Counted from the first letter of the stretch, positions 1 through 7,173 are shown. The stretch is DNA of 38,354 nt from UPXZ01 sp964568675 (GCA_964568675.1 CAZMQV010000028.1:1-38354); one strand, 5' to 3'. Translations and numbers: made by a program. Notes: generated by a model not told the origin, from the sequence alone.

Positions 1-126
1 AACTTACAAAACTCGTCTGACTTGAGTAGAAATAGAAATGTAAACTTACAAAACTACTCTGACTTTTGTAGAAATGAAAATGTAAACTTACAAAACTATT
101 CTGACTTTTGTAGAAATAAAAATGTT
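1..126. repeat. 42-bp direct tandem repeat, three copies, open at the left edge
   Basis: Three head-to-tail units begin at 1, 43 and 85, each starting AACTTACAAAACT. Differences cluster at three spots per unit (around unit positions 13-15, 24-26 and 34-36). The period is a multiple of three. The first base of the window may not be the first base of the array. A CRISPR array is excluded because the whole 42-bp unit is conserved and there are no unrelated spacers. Confidence 0.95.
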
Positions 127-156
127 TCGATAAAAAACTATTTCTCACTACTGTAG
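1..156 (+). CDS. Partial C-terminal end of a 14-residue tandem-repeat protein (tentative)
   Basis: Reading from base 1, the 42-bp repeat is open and encodes three 14-residue units of the form NLQNYSDFCRNENV. A short tail, SIKNYFSLL, follows, and TAG stops it at 154-156. Unit-to-unit changes are S/Y, L/F, S/C and R/E/K, plus one silent TAC/TAT change. The start lies left of the window. One minus-strand frame of the repeat is also open, as expected for a period divisible by three, so coding is not proven and the strand is uncertain. I do not recognise a family. It could equally be a non-coding satellite. Confidence 0.35.
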   Translation, partial: NLQNSSDLSRNRNVNLQNYSDFCRNENVNLQNYSDFCRNKNVSIKNYFSLL

Positions 157-481
157 AATCAATATTGTAAGCGATGTTTTTTGGGTTTGGTTACTGCGAC
201 GTGAGTATTTCAGTTGGTGATTTGGCTTCAGGAAGATTCGGAATCTTTGATTGGTGGGAGATAATTACTCGCAACTGATCAGAAATTTTTAAGTCGGAAG
301 TATTCCGCAAAGTTCATTCAATCCTCCCGCGTAAACTGAATGCGCTAACGCGTACTACAAAACACTTACTCTCATTCCTGCCAAACATAAATTCTTTTTT
401 TTACCGAGGGTAAAGTTTGGCAGTTACGCGTAGGTGATTCAAAAGAGTGAATGCGGGAGACACATCGTGTTTTTACTATTT
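157..481. other. Intergenic region with no recognised gene
   Basis: About 325 bp between the repeat array and the 3' end of the phosphoesterase gene. It contains a plus-strand frame of 34 codons from ATG 174, interrupted by TGA at 276-278, then 44 further codons to TAA at 411-413. It also contains a nested hairpin at 378-423. No family could be assigned. Confidence 0.6.
378..423. other. Nested inverted repeats (possible cruciform or 3'-end structure)
   Basis: The outer arms CTGCCAAAC (378-386) and GTTTGGCAG (415-423) are perfectly complementary. Inside them TTACC (401-405) and GGTAA (409-413) form a second small hairpin next to a run of eight T (395-402). It lies downstream of the minus-strand phosphoesterase gene and might mark its transcript end, although on that strand no T run follows the outer stem. 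Confidence 0.6.
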
Positions 482-979
482 CTATCGCAATGGTGTGAGT
501 TCAATCACTTCCAGATTTTGGATGTTGGTTCCATCAATCTCAAGCCTTATGAGCGTTTGCACGGTATGAAACCCATATCGTCCGGCAGCGCCCGGATTGA
601 TGTGCAGCAAATCCAACGCATTGTCATACATCACTTTCAGAATGTGTGAATGACCGCAGACAAAGAGTTTTGGCGGATTTTTGAAAATTTCTTGTCTGAT
701 TGTCGCGTCATAACGACCGGGATATCCACCAATATGTGTCAGCATCACCTCCACATTTTCGCATCGAAAACGCTTCGTTTTCGGGAAAACCATACGCGTG
801 TCCTGCCCATCGATATTGCCATAAACCCCTTGAAGTGGCTTGAAGTCCTGCAATTTCCTTACAAGCTCCGAAGATCCCCAATCGCCGGCGTGCCATATTT
901 CGTCCACATCGGCAAAGTGAGTAAAAATCCGAGTGTCCAGATACCCATGCGTGTCCGATAAAATTCCTATTTTTGTCAT
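482..979 (-). CDS. YfcE/MJ0936-family metallophosphodiesterase
   Basis: A 165-residue calcineurin-like phosphoesterase, the usual length for the small YfcE/MJ0936 family. These are cytoplasmic, metal-dependent phosphodiesterases whose natural substrates are poorly defined. All five metal-binding blocks are visible: SDTHG (D9, H11), HAGD (D33), GNID (N55), TH (H82) and CGHSH (H110, H112), followed by NPGA. There is no signal peptide. The gene stands alone on the minus strand behind a Bacteroidota-type promoter near 1035-1063. A strong hairpin at 1273-1314 separates it from the upstream RRM gene, so it is probably transcribed by itself. The family is confident; the substrate is unknown. Confidence 0.93.
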   Translation of the reverse strand: MTKIGILSDTHGYLDTRIFTHFADVDEIWHAGDWGSSELVRKLQDFKPLQGVYGNIDGQDTRMVFPKTKRFRCENVEVMLTHIGGYPGRYDATIRQEIFKNPPKLFVCGHSHILKVMYDNALDLLHINPGAAGRYGFHTVQTLIRLEIDGTNIQNLEVIELTPLR

Positions 980-1034
980 GATAAATGTTCTCTAATTTGC
1001 TTCCCAATAAAACTTGGTTAATTACATACGGATG

Positions 1035-1063
1035 CAAAAATAGAAAAAATATCCTTTGGCAAG
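1035..1063 (-). promoter_or_regulatory. Bacteroidota-type promoter for the phosphoesterase gene
   Basis: On the minus strand the sequence reads CTTG, 17 nt, TATTTTTG, matching the TAnnTTTG -7 element (1035-1042) with a near-match to the TTTG -33 box (1060-1063). It lies about 55 bp upstream of the start codon. Confidence 0.5.
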
Positions 1064-1272
1064 TTTGATATTCGAGATTAGTTATAAACTTTGAGAGCAA
1101 GATTTGGTGAAACATCTTTTGACGCTTACTCCTTTTTGGCATTTGGATATAGCAACTTATAGTTGCCAACAGCCCAATTCTCATCAATTTGTTCGCATTT
1201 TAATTTCGAAACAAATAATTTATCGCTCCTGTCAAATTTTCAACCACATCCGACGCACATCGTAAGGGATGA

Positions 1273-1314
1273 AAAAAGGCTGCGTTAAAACAAATATTTT
1301 AATGCAGCCTTTTT
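1273..1314 (-). terminator. Strong hairpin terminator after the RRM gene
   Basis: An 18-bp stem (one mismatch) pairs 1273-1290 with 1297-1314 around a GC-rich GGCTGC core. It has A-rich and T-rich flanks on both sides, so it can work as an intrinsic terminator in either direction. It is placed after the minus-strand RRM gene. Confidence 0.85.
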
Positions 1315-1364
1315 ATAAATATAAACGTAGCAGCTACTGAGCGCTACTCAAATTACATGGTCGA

Positions 1365-1670
1365 TTAATAACGATTCCGATTGTAACCGCCACCTCTATT
1401 GCCATAACCGCCACCGTTACTTCTTTCGGTTTTTGGACGGGCAACGTTTACGGTGATTGTTTTTCCTTCAAAATCAGTTCCATTAAGCTCGTCGATAGCT
1501 TTTTGGCCTTCGGCGTCATTTGGCATTTCGACAAAACCAAAACCGCGTGATCTTCCACTATCCCTGTCTGTGATAACTTTTGCAGAATCTACTTCACCAA
1601 AACCTGCAAATAAATCTTGTAAACTTTCGCTTTTAGTGCTAAAATTTAAATTTGATACATAAATGTTCAT
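1365..1670 (-). CDS. RRM-domain RNA-binding protein with Gly/Arg/Tyr-rich tail
   Basis: A 101-residue protein made of one RNA-recognition motif. RNP2 is IYVSNL (residues 3-8) and RNP1 is RGFGFVEM (residues 42-49). A flexible tail of GGGYGNRGGGYNRNRY type begins after about residue 84. It would bind single-stranded RNA in the cytoplasm. Bacteroidota carry several such small RRM proteins; those studied in Bacteroides thetaiotaomicron act as global post-transcriptional regulators, though I cannot say this is an orthologue. It starts 37 bp downstream of the cold-shock-domain gene and is probably co-transcribed with it. A terminator follows at 1273-1314. Confidence 0.95.
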   Translation of the reverse strand: MNIYVSNLNFSTKSESLQDLFAGFGEVDSAKVITDRDSGRSRGFGFVEMPNDAEGQKAIDELNGTDFEGKTITVNVARPKTERSNGGGYGNRGGGYNRNRY

Positions 1671-1707
1671 TTTTCTCTCGTTTTTTTTAGTTGTTTATTG
1701 ATATTTA

Positions 1708-2157
1708 TTAGTCATTCTTATCGGCAACGGAAATCCTCACGGCATTCATGCCTTTTTGACCCCGTTCCAACTCAAATGTTACCATATTTCCTTCTGAAAT
1801 AGAAGTAGGAGCATTACTGACATGAAAGAAATATTTGTCAGTGCTACCCACAAGTTTGATAAATCCATATCCTTTATCCGAATTAAAGAATTCAACCCTT
1901 CCTCTCAATTCCGGCTCATTCAAATCTTCCTTCTTTGGTGTGGAAATGTCAATATCTTCCACATTTACCACTTTCCTTTTATCCAGATCGGGAGGAGTAT
2001 TTAAAATAACCCCATTTACATCCACATATGCTAACATATCTTCAAATGAATCTACCGGATTATTTCTCCGCTCTTCTTTTCTTTGTAGTTTTTCTTTCCT
2101 CTTTTGCTGTTTGTTTTTTTCTACTTCTTTTTTGTTGTAAGAAACTGATTTTGCCAT
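1708..2157 (-). CDS. Cold-shock-domain protein with basic N-terminal extension
   Basis: A 149-residue protein. The first 35 residues are highly basic (KKEVEKNKQQKRKEKLQRK), followed by an acidic linker to about residue 80. The C-terminal half is a cold-shock domain beginning RGRVEFFNSDKGYGFI, with RNP1-like KGYGFI and RNP2-like YFFHV. It should bind single-stranded RNA or DNA and act as an RNA chaperone. It is twice the length of a CspA protein, as is usual for this Bacteroidota form with an N-terminal extension. It lies between the RhlE helicase and the RRM gene on the same strand. The 248-bp gap upstream may hold a long leader. Confidence 0.93.
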   Translation of the reverse strand: MAKSVSYNKKEVEKNKQQKRKEKLQRKEERRNNPVDSFEDMLAYVDVNGVILNTPPDLDKRKVVNVEDIDISTPKKEDLNEPELRGRVEFFNSDKGYGFIKLVGSTDKYFFHVSNAPTSISEGNMVTFELERGQKGMNAVRISVADKND

Positions 2158-2195
2158 TTTTACTTTCTACTACTTATTTGTTTACAATATTTTTC

Positions 2196-2405
2196 TTATT
2201 GATATTTTGAATCCTTCAATTTATTAGCATCGATATATTGAGTGAATCGTCCATCAATTTCCGGTCTTCTTTTTTTCAATGCCGTTCGGGCTTGCTTGAG
2301 CACCGAAACCCTTTCGAATATGGATGATGTCGCCAACTTTACTATTTGCGGAAGAACGGAGCTTGGCAGCCATATTCGTTTTGTTTCACAATGTATAATG
2401 TGCAA
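2196..2405 (-). CDS. Small open frame directly after the helicase stop (hypothetical)
   Basis: A 69-codon frame begins in the codon right after the helicase TAG and is in the same frame. Its only plausible start is TTG at 2405. The predicted peptide is basic and helix-like in its second half (for example RTALKKRRPEIDG). I do not recognise it. It could be a small gene translationally coupled to the helicase, a readthrough tail, a former C-terminal extension cut off by a stop mutation, or a chance frame in the leader of the cold-shock gene. Codon choice does not settle the question. Confidence 0.25.
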   Translation of the reverse strand: MHIIHCETKRIWLPSSVLPQIVKLATSSIFERVSVLKQARTALKKRRPEIDGRFTQYIDANKLKDSKYQ

Positions 2406-3521
2406 CTAACCCGAAACCACAAGACTTTTGCCTGTTAGTTTTTGGATGTCTTTCAACATGCCCTTTTCCTCATTACTACAAAAAGTCAGCGCAGTGCCGC
2501 TATTCCCAGCCCTTCCGGTACGTCCAATACGGTGCACATAAGTCTCGGCAACATCCGGCAAATCGTAATTGATAACCAGCTCCAGATTATTAATGTCAAT
2601 TCCCCGGGCAGCAATATCCGTCGCAATAAGAGCCTGTATTTCACGCGCCTTAAAACCTGACAATGCTCGTTGTCGGGCATTTTGCGATTTGTTGCCGTGA
2701 ATAGCGGCACTGTCTATTCCTGCTTTCGAAAGAATACGGACTATTTTGTCAGCACCATGCTTCGTTCGCGAAAATATAAGGGCCGGTTTATTTTTATCCT
2801 TTTTCAATAAGTTTATCAACAAATCTTTCTTTTCGGTCTTTTCCACAAAATAGAGATATTGCTCTATGGTGTCAACAACTGACGATACGGGTGCAACCTC
2901 TATTCGTACCGGATTGACCAAAATGTTGCGAGCAAGCGCGGCTATGGAGTCGGGCATGGTAGCCGAAAAAAACAAGGTTTGTCTGTTCTTAGGCAACTTT
3001 GGCAGCAAACGCTTAATGTCGTGGATAAAACCCATGTCCAGCATCCGGTCGGCCTCGTCCAACACAAAATGGCTGATTGCATTCAAGTGTATAATCCCCT
3101 GATTCATCAAATCCAGCAGACGTCCCGGAGTAGCAACCAATATATCAATTCCGGCTTTCAACTCTCTTACCTGCGTGGTTTGCTTTACACCACCGAATAT
3201 CACACAATGGCGAATATCAGTATAGCGCGTGTAATCGTTCAGGCACTCATCAATCTGAATAGCCAATTCACGGGTTGGTATCAGTATCAACGCTTTGATT
3301 TCCTTTTTTGCCCCTTTGGTCTTGCTCAAATACAGTTGCTGTATGATGGGCAGTGCAAAGGCGGCAGTTTTACCCGTACCGGTTTGAGCCAATCCCAATA
3401 TGTCGCGATTGTCAAGCACCGGCTTAATAGCCTTCTGTTGTATTGGTGTAGGGTTAGTGTATCCTTTTTCATCAAGAGCCTTTAGAATAGGCTCAATAAT
3501 ATTTAATGCTTTGAATGTCAT
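2406..3521 (-). CDS. rhlE: RhlE-type DEAD-box RNA helicase
   Basis: A 371-residue ATP-dependent RNA helicase with every SF2 motif in order: Q motif PTPIQQ, motif I AQTGTGKT (45-52), Ia PTRELA, Ib TPGRLLD, II DEAD, III SAT, IV ALIFSRTK, V ATDIAARGID and VI HRIGRTGRAG. The N-terminus closely follows RhlE. These enzymes remodel RNA and ribosome-assembly intermediates and often matter at low temperature. The usual basic C-terminal tail is nearly absent: the protein ends shortly after motif VI, and an in-frame reading frame continues beyond the stop. It is the first gene of a minus-strand series with the cold-shock and RRM genes. Confidence 0.95.
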   Translation of the reverse strand: MTFKALNIIEPILKALDEKGYTNPTPIQQKAIKPVLDNRDILGLAQTGTGKTAAFALPIIQQLYLSKTKGAKKEIKALILIPTRELAIQIDECLNDYTRYTDIRHCVIFGGVKQTTQVRELKAGIDILVATPGRLLDLMNQGIIHLNAISHFVLDEADRMLDMGFIHDIKRLLPKLPKNRQTLFFSATMPDSIAALARNILVNPVRIEVAPVSSVVDTIEQYLYFVEKTEKKDLLINLLKKDKNKPALIFSRTKHGADKIVRILSKAGIDSAAIHGNKSQNARQRALSGFKAREIQALIATDIAARGIDINNLELVINYDLPDVAETYVHRIGRTGRAGNSGTALTFCSNEEKGMLKDIQKLTGKSLVVSG

Positions 3522-3604
3522 GTTTTAATAATCTACTGTCGCAAATTGATACAACAGTTGTTTTATATTACGCTGTTATGCTTAGCACCGATTTTTACCG
3601 CTCT

Positions 3605-3634
3605 CCTTTTTCCAAAAGAAAGTTTGGAAAAAGG
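3605..3634. other. Perfect 12-bp inverted repeat
   Basis: CCTTTTTCCAAA (3605-3616) pairs perfectly with TTTGGAAAAAGG (3623-3634) around a 6-nt loop. It lies between the acyltransferase remnant and the helicase gene. There is no clear T run on the minus strand, so a terminator role is possible but unproven. Confidence 0.6.
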
Positions 3635-3748
3635 CATTTCTTTTAGGGCGATGGAGTCGAGAATTATTCATTCCAGCCTATTTTCTATACCTGAGGGGTG
3701 TAAAGCCCCACATTGTTATCTACCTCATATTATGCACAGTTACAAATA

Positions 3749-4309
3749 CTACATAAACTGAAGGTGCATATTTGCTACCTGATTTTGCAATCCATAGCCT
3801 GCTGACGCTCCGGTTTCTCCTTTCAGACCTCTTACTGCTTCAGGGAGGATTACCTTTGCACGATTAAACGTTTCCATATACTCATCCATTCGCCTACGGC
3901 AAATAAAGAGTGTTCGGGTTATTATTTTGACAAGAACGACACCACAATGATTCCGACTAAACAAAACACGGGGGCTGCCCTTAACTAAATCTATTTGGTT
4001 GAATAATTTTGGAAGTGCTTTCCGCATCAACCAACCGATGATCGCAATGTCGTAAAGACTTTGGTGATAAATTGCCACAATGCTGGAGATGCCGATTGGG
4101 AGTTTTTCTAATCCGTGAACTCGATATCTCGTATCAAATACATAAGTATTCGCAAGCAATAAGGACACCAAGCCATCTACGTTCTTTTCATGAGCGATTT
4201 TGCAATAGAGATTAAAACATAACCATTGAAATAAACGAAAAACAATCAAACTATGTTCAAATAGCATATAGTAAACCACAAAAAAAAGATACGCTAATAT
4301 ACTCCACAT
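3749..4309 (-). pseudogene. Decayed PlsC-like lysophospholipid acyltransferase
   Basis: The 186-residue frame follows PlsC-type 1-acylglycerol-phosphate acyltransferases (phospholipid synthesis, membrane associated). It has an N-terminal hydrophobic segment, the YRVHGLEKLP block and an intact HX4D motif (H82 to D87, HQSLYD). The second substrate block, normally FPEGTRS, is degraded to LPEAVRG, and the IDRK-like block has become KIITRT. The frame ends about 60-70 residues early compared with the roughly 240-250 residues I expect for the family. Loss of a conserved motif plus truncation argue for a pseudogene. A divergent functional protein is the less likely alternative. Confidence 0.65.
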
Positions 4310-4898
4310 TTTACTAGCTCCCTAAAACAGTTAAAGATTGTAATTCTCTGCTCTTCAAAAGAAATGGTTCCTTTCATTCAACGATGATGTGTCGTGAAAT
4401 CGTGCACTACACCCTCGCGACTCGTTAATAATTCAAACAAGAAAGTTGATTTTGAAGCTGGTTCCAACGATGGAATATCCGCTGATGATGTGCGGAACAA
4501 AGCATTGAGAGGAAAAGACACAATAAAAACCCGATTGCTCAAGGCACAAAGGTAGTATAATTAATTGAATAACACATTACTTTCAAATATTATTGGTGTA
4601 ATATTCACAAAACAAAAGACACGACGCGCTATGAAAAAAGCTCAATGAGAAAACAACTATTCAGTTTATTGAAATACAGATTCTTTGGCAATCCAAAATT
4701 TTCAAACTAAGAACCCAATGATTTCATACAAAGAACACGTAAAGATGTATCTAAATACAACCAATTTACATCAACTAACTTGCTAAACCCGATTGCTTAG
4801 CGTATCGTTTATATTAATTAACGGAGGTTTGAAGTTTAAGAATATCGCGAAAACCGGTTTATTGTTTAATTTTATATATCTTTGTAAGTATTTTTTTC
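4310..4898. other. Intergenic region with no recognised gene
   Basis: Nearly 590 bp of AT-rich sequence upstream of the LytM gene. It contains a 55-codon plus-strand open stretch (4388-4552, stop at 4553-4555) without a convincing start, and a TACCTTTG match on the minus strand (4547-4554) that could have served the acyltransferase remnant. Nothing else was recognised. Confidence 0.55.
4877..4884 (+). promoter_or_regulatory. Bacteroidota -7 element (TATCTTTG)
   Basis: An exact TAnnTTTG match 24 bp before the chosen start codon of the LytM-domain gene. No clear TTTG box was found at the usual distance upstream. Confidence 0.45.
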
Positions 4899-4907
4899 GT
4901 GCAGGAA

Positions 4908-5786
4908 ATGAAAAAACAGCTAAAGCACATAATTTCAGAGTTTATTCAGAAAATGCGATTTAAGTATCGTGTTTCGATTACCAACGAAAACACCCTCGAA
5001 GAAACGTGGTTCACACGCTTGTCGCGGGTAAGTGTGTTGCTTTACGCAAGCGGATTCTTTCTTTTTACGTTCATTTTACTTACGCTTATCATTTTCACCA
5101 CTCCTTTGCGGCTTTATCTTCCCGGCTACGAAGACTCGGGCAATCGGACGGCAATTGTGCAACAATCCATGCGCACCGACTCCATTCAGAACGAACTGGA
5201 GCTGATGAACGCTTATATCGAAACGCTCAAATCGAGTATCCAACAAACAAACCAACAAGAACTCGAAGTCTCTCTCGATTCAGTAACCATGAAAGAGCGA
5301 GCTGTGGAATTAATGAGGAAATCGAAACAAGAAGATGAGTTTGTCAAAAAATACGAAGAGACCGAAAAATTCAACTTAGGAGCAATTAACACCGGCGCTC
5401 CCATCGACAACACCTACGTTTTTTTCAAACCGGTGAATGGCGTGGTAGCATCTACCTACAATCCACGCGAAGGGAAATACGGCGTGTCCATCATCACACC
5501 ACCCGGCGAAACGGTAAAGACAGTGCTGGAAGGCAAGATTATTTTTTCAGGTTTTACCTTCGAAAACAACTGGGTAATACAGGTTCAGCACGACAACGAC
5601 TACGTATCCATTTACAAAAACAACAATCGGCTACTCAAGCAGGTAGGCGATTACGTAAAAACAGGTCAAAGCATTGCCATCACAGGCGCCGAGGGAGAAA
5701 TTGGGAAGTCGAAACATTTCTATTTTGAGATTTGGAAGAAAGGCTTAACTATCAACCCGCAAGATGTAATAACATTCAGATATTAA
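4908..5786 (+). CDS. Membrane-anchored degenerate LytM (M23-fold) protein
   Basis: A 292-residue protein with a short basic cytoplasmic N-terminus, one membrane helix (about residues 40-65, ending FTTPL), a coiled-coil-like stretch, and a C-terminal LytM/M23 fold (GKIIFSGFTFENNWVIQVQH to HFYFEIWKKG). Active M23 endopeptidases need an HxxxD pair and an HxH pair. Here the first site reads YGVSIITPPGE and the second reads KHFYFEI, so zinc ligands are missing and the domain is probably non-catalytic. It may regulate or scaffold peptidoglycan hydrolases, as EnvC does. I prefer ATG 4908 to GTG 4899 because AGGA precedes it and the translation is conventional. It lies 11 bp upstream of dxr. Confidence 0.85.
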   Translation: MKKQLKHIISEFIQKMRFKYRVSITNENTLEETWFTRLSRVSVLLYASGFFLFTFILLTLIIFTTPLRLYLPGYEDSGNRTAIVQQSMRTDSIQNELELMNAYIETLKSSIQQTNQQELEVSLDSVTMKERAVELMRKSKQEDEFVKKYEETEKFNLGAINTGAPIDNTYVFFKPVNGVVASTYNPREGKYGVSIITPPGETVKTVLEGKIIFSGFTFENNWVIQVQHDNDYVSIYKNNNRLLKQVGDYVKTGQSIAITGAEGEIGKSKHFYFEIWKKGLTINPQDVITFRY

Positions 5787-5797
5787 TCAAAGAAATT

Positions 5798-6958
5798 TTG
5801 ACAGAAAATAAAAAAAATATAGCCATTCTTGGTTCTACCGGGTCTATCGGTAAACAAGCGTTGGATGTGGTGCGCAACAACCCCGAACGGTTTGAAGTCT
5901 TTGCTATCACAGCCAACAACAGCATTGAACTGCTCATAGAACAAGCAATCGAGTTTCAGCCCGAGGTGGTTGCCATTGCCAACGAAACCCATTACAATGT
6001 GCTCAAACAAGCGTTAAGCAGCCACCCAATCAAGGTATTTGCCGGCATCGAAGCCATAGCGCAAATAGTGGAGATGGAGCCTATTGACATCGTATTGACC
6101 GCCATGGTGGGCTATGCGGGCTTGCTACCTACCATCCATGCGATAAAAGCCGGAAAAACCATCGCGCTGGCGAATAAAGAAACACTGGTAGTGGCAGGAG
6201 AAATCATCAACGAACTCGCCCTGGCACACAACACGCCAATACTACCGGTTGATTCGGAGCATTCGGCCATCTTCCAATGTCTTGCCGGCGAAGGCAACAA
6301 TCCCATCAGTAAAATAATCCTCACCGCGTCCGGAGGTCCATTCCGCACCAAATCATTGCAAGATTTGCTGCATGTAACTTCATCGCAAGCGCTCAAACAC
6401 CCCAACTGGGAAATGGGAGCAAAAATCACCATCGACTCGGCAAGCATGATGAACAAAGGCTTTGAAGTGATAGAAGCTAAATGGCTTTTTGGACTTCGCC
6501 CCGACCAAATAGAAGTGGTGGTGCATCCACAGTCCATCATTCACTCCATGGTGGAATTTGCCGACAGCTCGGTGAAGGCACAACTCGGTATGCCCGACAT
6601 GCGCCTGCCAATTCAGTACGCCTTTACTTACCCCCACAGACTGACAACCGACTTTCAGCGCCTCGACTTCATGAAATTCAACACGCTCACTTTTGAAGAA
6701 CCGGATCTTGACCGCTTTCGCAACCTTGCTTTGGCTTATCGCGCCATGGAGATAGGTGGAAACATGCCATGTATCATCAACGCCGCGAACGAAGTGGCTG
6801 TTGCCGCATTTCTGCAAAACAAAATCGGTTTTCTGCAAATGAGTGATGTGATAGAGCATGTAATGCAAAAAGCCAGTTATGTAAAAAAACCAAGTTATGA
6901 AGATTATGTGATGAGCAATGCCGAGGCACGGCAAATAACCATTGATATAATTGCTTAG
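5798..6958 (+). CDS. dxr: 1-deoxy-D-xylulose 5-phosphate reductoisomerase
   Basis: DXR converts DXP to MEP with NADPH, the committed step of the MEP isoprenoid pathway, in the cytoplasm. Visible features are the N-terminal nucleotide-binding GSTGSIG, ALANKETLVVAGE, the metal and substrate block LPVDSEHSAIFQCL, LTASGGPFR, the lid region HPNWEMGAKITIDSASMMNKG, and QLGMPDMRLPIQYA. I chose TTG at 5798 as the start. It gives a 386-residue protein beginning just before KKNIAILGSTGSIG, as in relatives. The ATG at 5732 would add 22 residues of unrelated sequence read out of frame from the upstream gene. No nearer ATG exists. It is probably co-transcribed with the upstream LytM gene. Confidence 0.95.
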   Translation: MTENKKNIAILGSTGSIGKQALDVVRNNPERFEVFAITANNSIELLIEQAIEFQPEVVAIANETHYNVLKQALSSHPIKVFAGIEAIAQIVEMEPIDIVLTAMVGYAGLLPTIHAIKAGKTIALANKETLVVAGEIINELALAHNTPILPVDSEHSAIFQCLAGEGNNPISKIILTASGGPFRTKSLQDLLHVTSSQALKHPNWEMGAKITIDSASMMNKGFEVIEAKWLFGLRPDQIEVVVHPQSIIHSMVEFADSSVKAQLGMPDMRLPIQYAFTYPHRLTTDFQRLDFMKFNTLTFEEPDLDRFRNLALAYRAMEIGGNMPCIINAANEVAVAAFLQNKIGFLQMSDVIEHVMQKASYVKKPSYEDYVMSNAEARQITIDIIA

Positions 6959-6993
6959 CCTTCGAGACAGATAAAACTTTAGAAATATTGTTG

Positions 6994-7001
6994 TATCTTT
7001 G
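6994..7001 (+). promoter_or_regulatory. Bacteroidota -7 element (TATCTTTG) upstream of rseP
   Basis: An exact TAnnTTTG match in the 215-bp gap between dxr and rseP. It would give a leader of about 165 nt. No convincing -33 box was seen. Confidence 0.4.
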
Positions 7002-7173
7002 TACGCTTATTTCGCATTTGAAATCCACACCAAACACACACGAGCAAACACACTGACTATCAGCCTCTTTGACACAGGTTATAGAAAATGCTCTTACGGT
7101 TTAATGTGAACAACGGAATGCTAATGGCATTCGATTTGATAGAAAAAAATAAAGACAATATAGAAATTAATAG

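Larger units (their letters stand above)
980..1364. other. Intergenic region holding a promoter and a terminator
   Basis: About 385 bp between two minus-strand genes. It contains the phosphoesterase promoter (1035-1063) and the RRM-gene terminator (1273-1314). I see no further gene; open frames here are short and have no recognisable product. Confidence 0.6.

Noticed and set aside
1..126. CRISPR array at the left edge
   Set aside because: The whole 42-bp unit is conserved; there are no unique spacers of constant length between short repeats.
708..1187. Minus-strand 159-codon open frame
   Set aside because: It overlaps the phosphoesterase gene in another frame and its product is not recognisable. 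The YfcE frame has all catalytic motifs.
2254..2373. 39-codon ATG-started frame in the helicase to cold-shock gap
   Set aside because: Short, unrecognised, and overlapping the alternative frame at 2196-2405. No evidence favours it.
2979..3485. 168-codon plus-strand frame inside the helicase gene
   Set aside because: Antisense shadow of a helicase with complete motifs.
6380..6934. 184-codon minus-strand frame inside dxr
   Set aside because: Antisense shadow. The dxr frame carries all conserved blocks.
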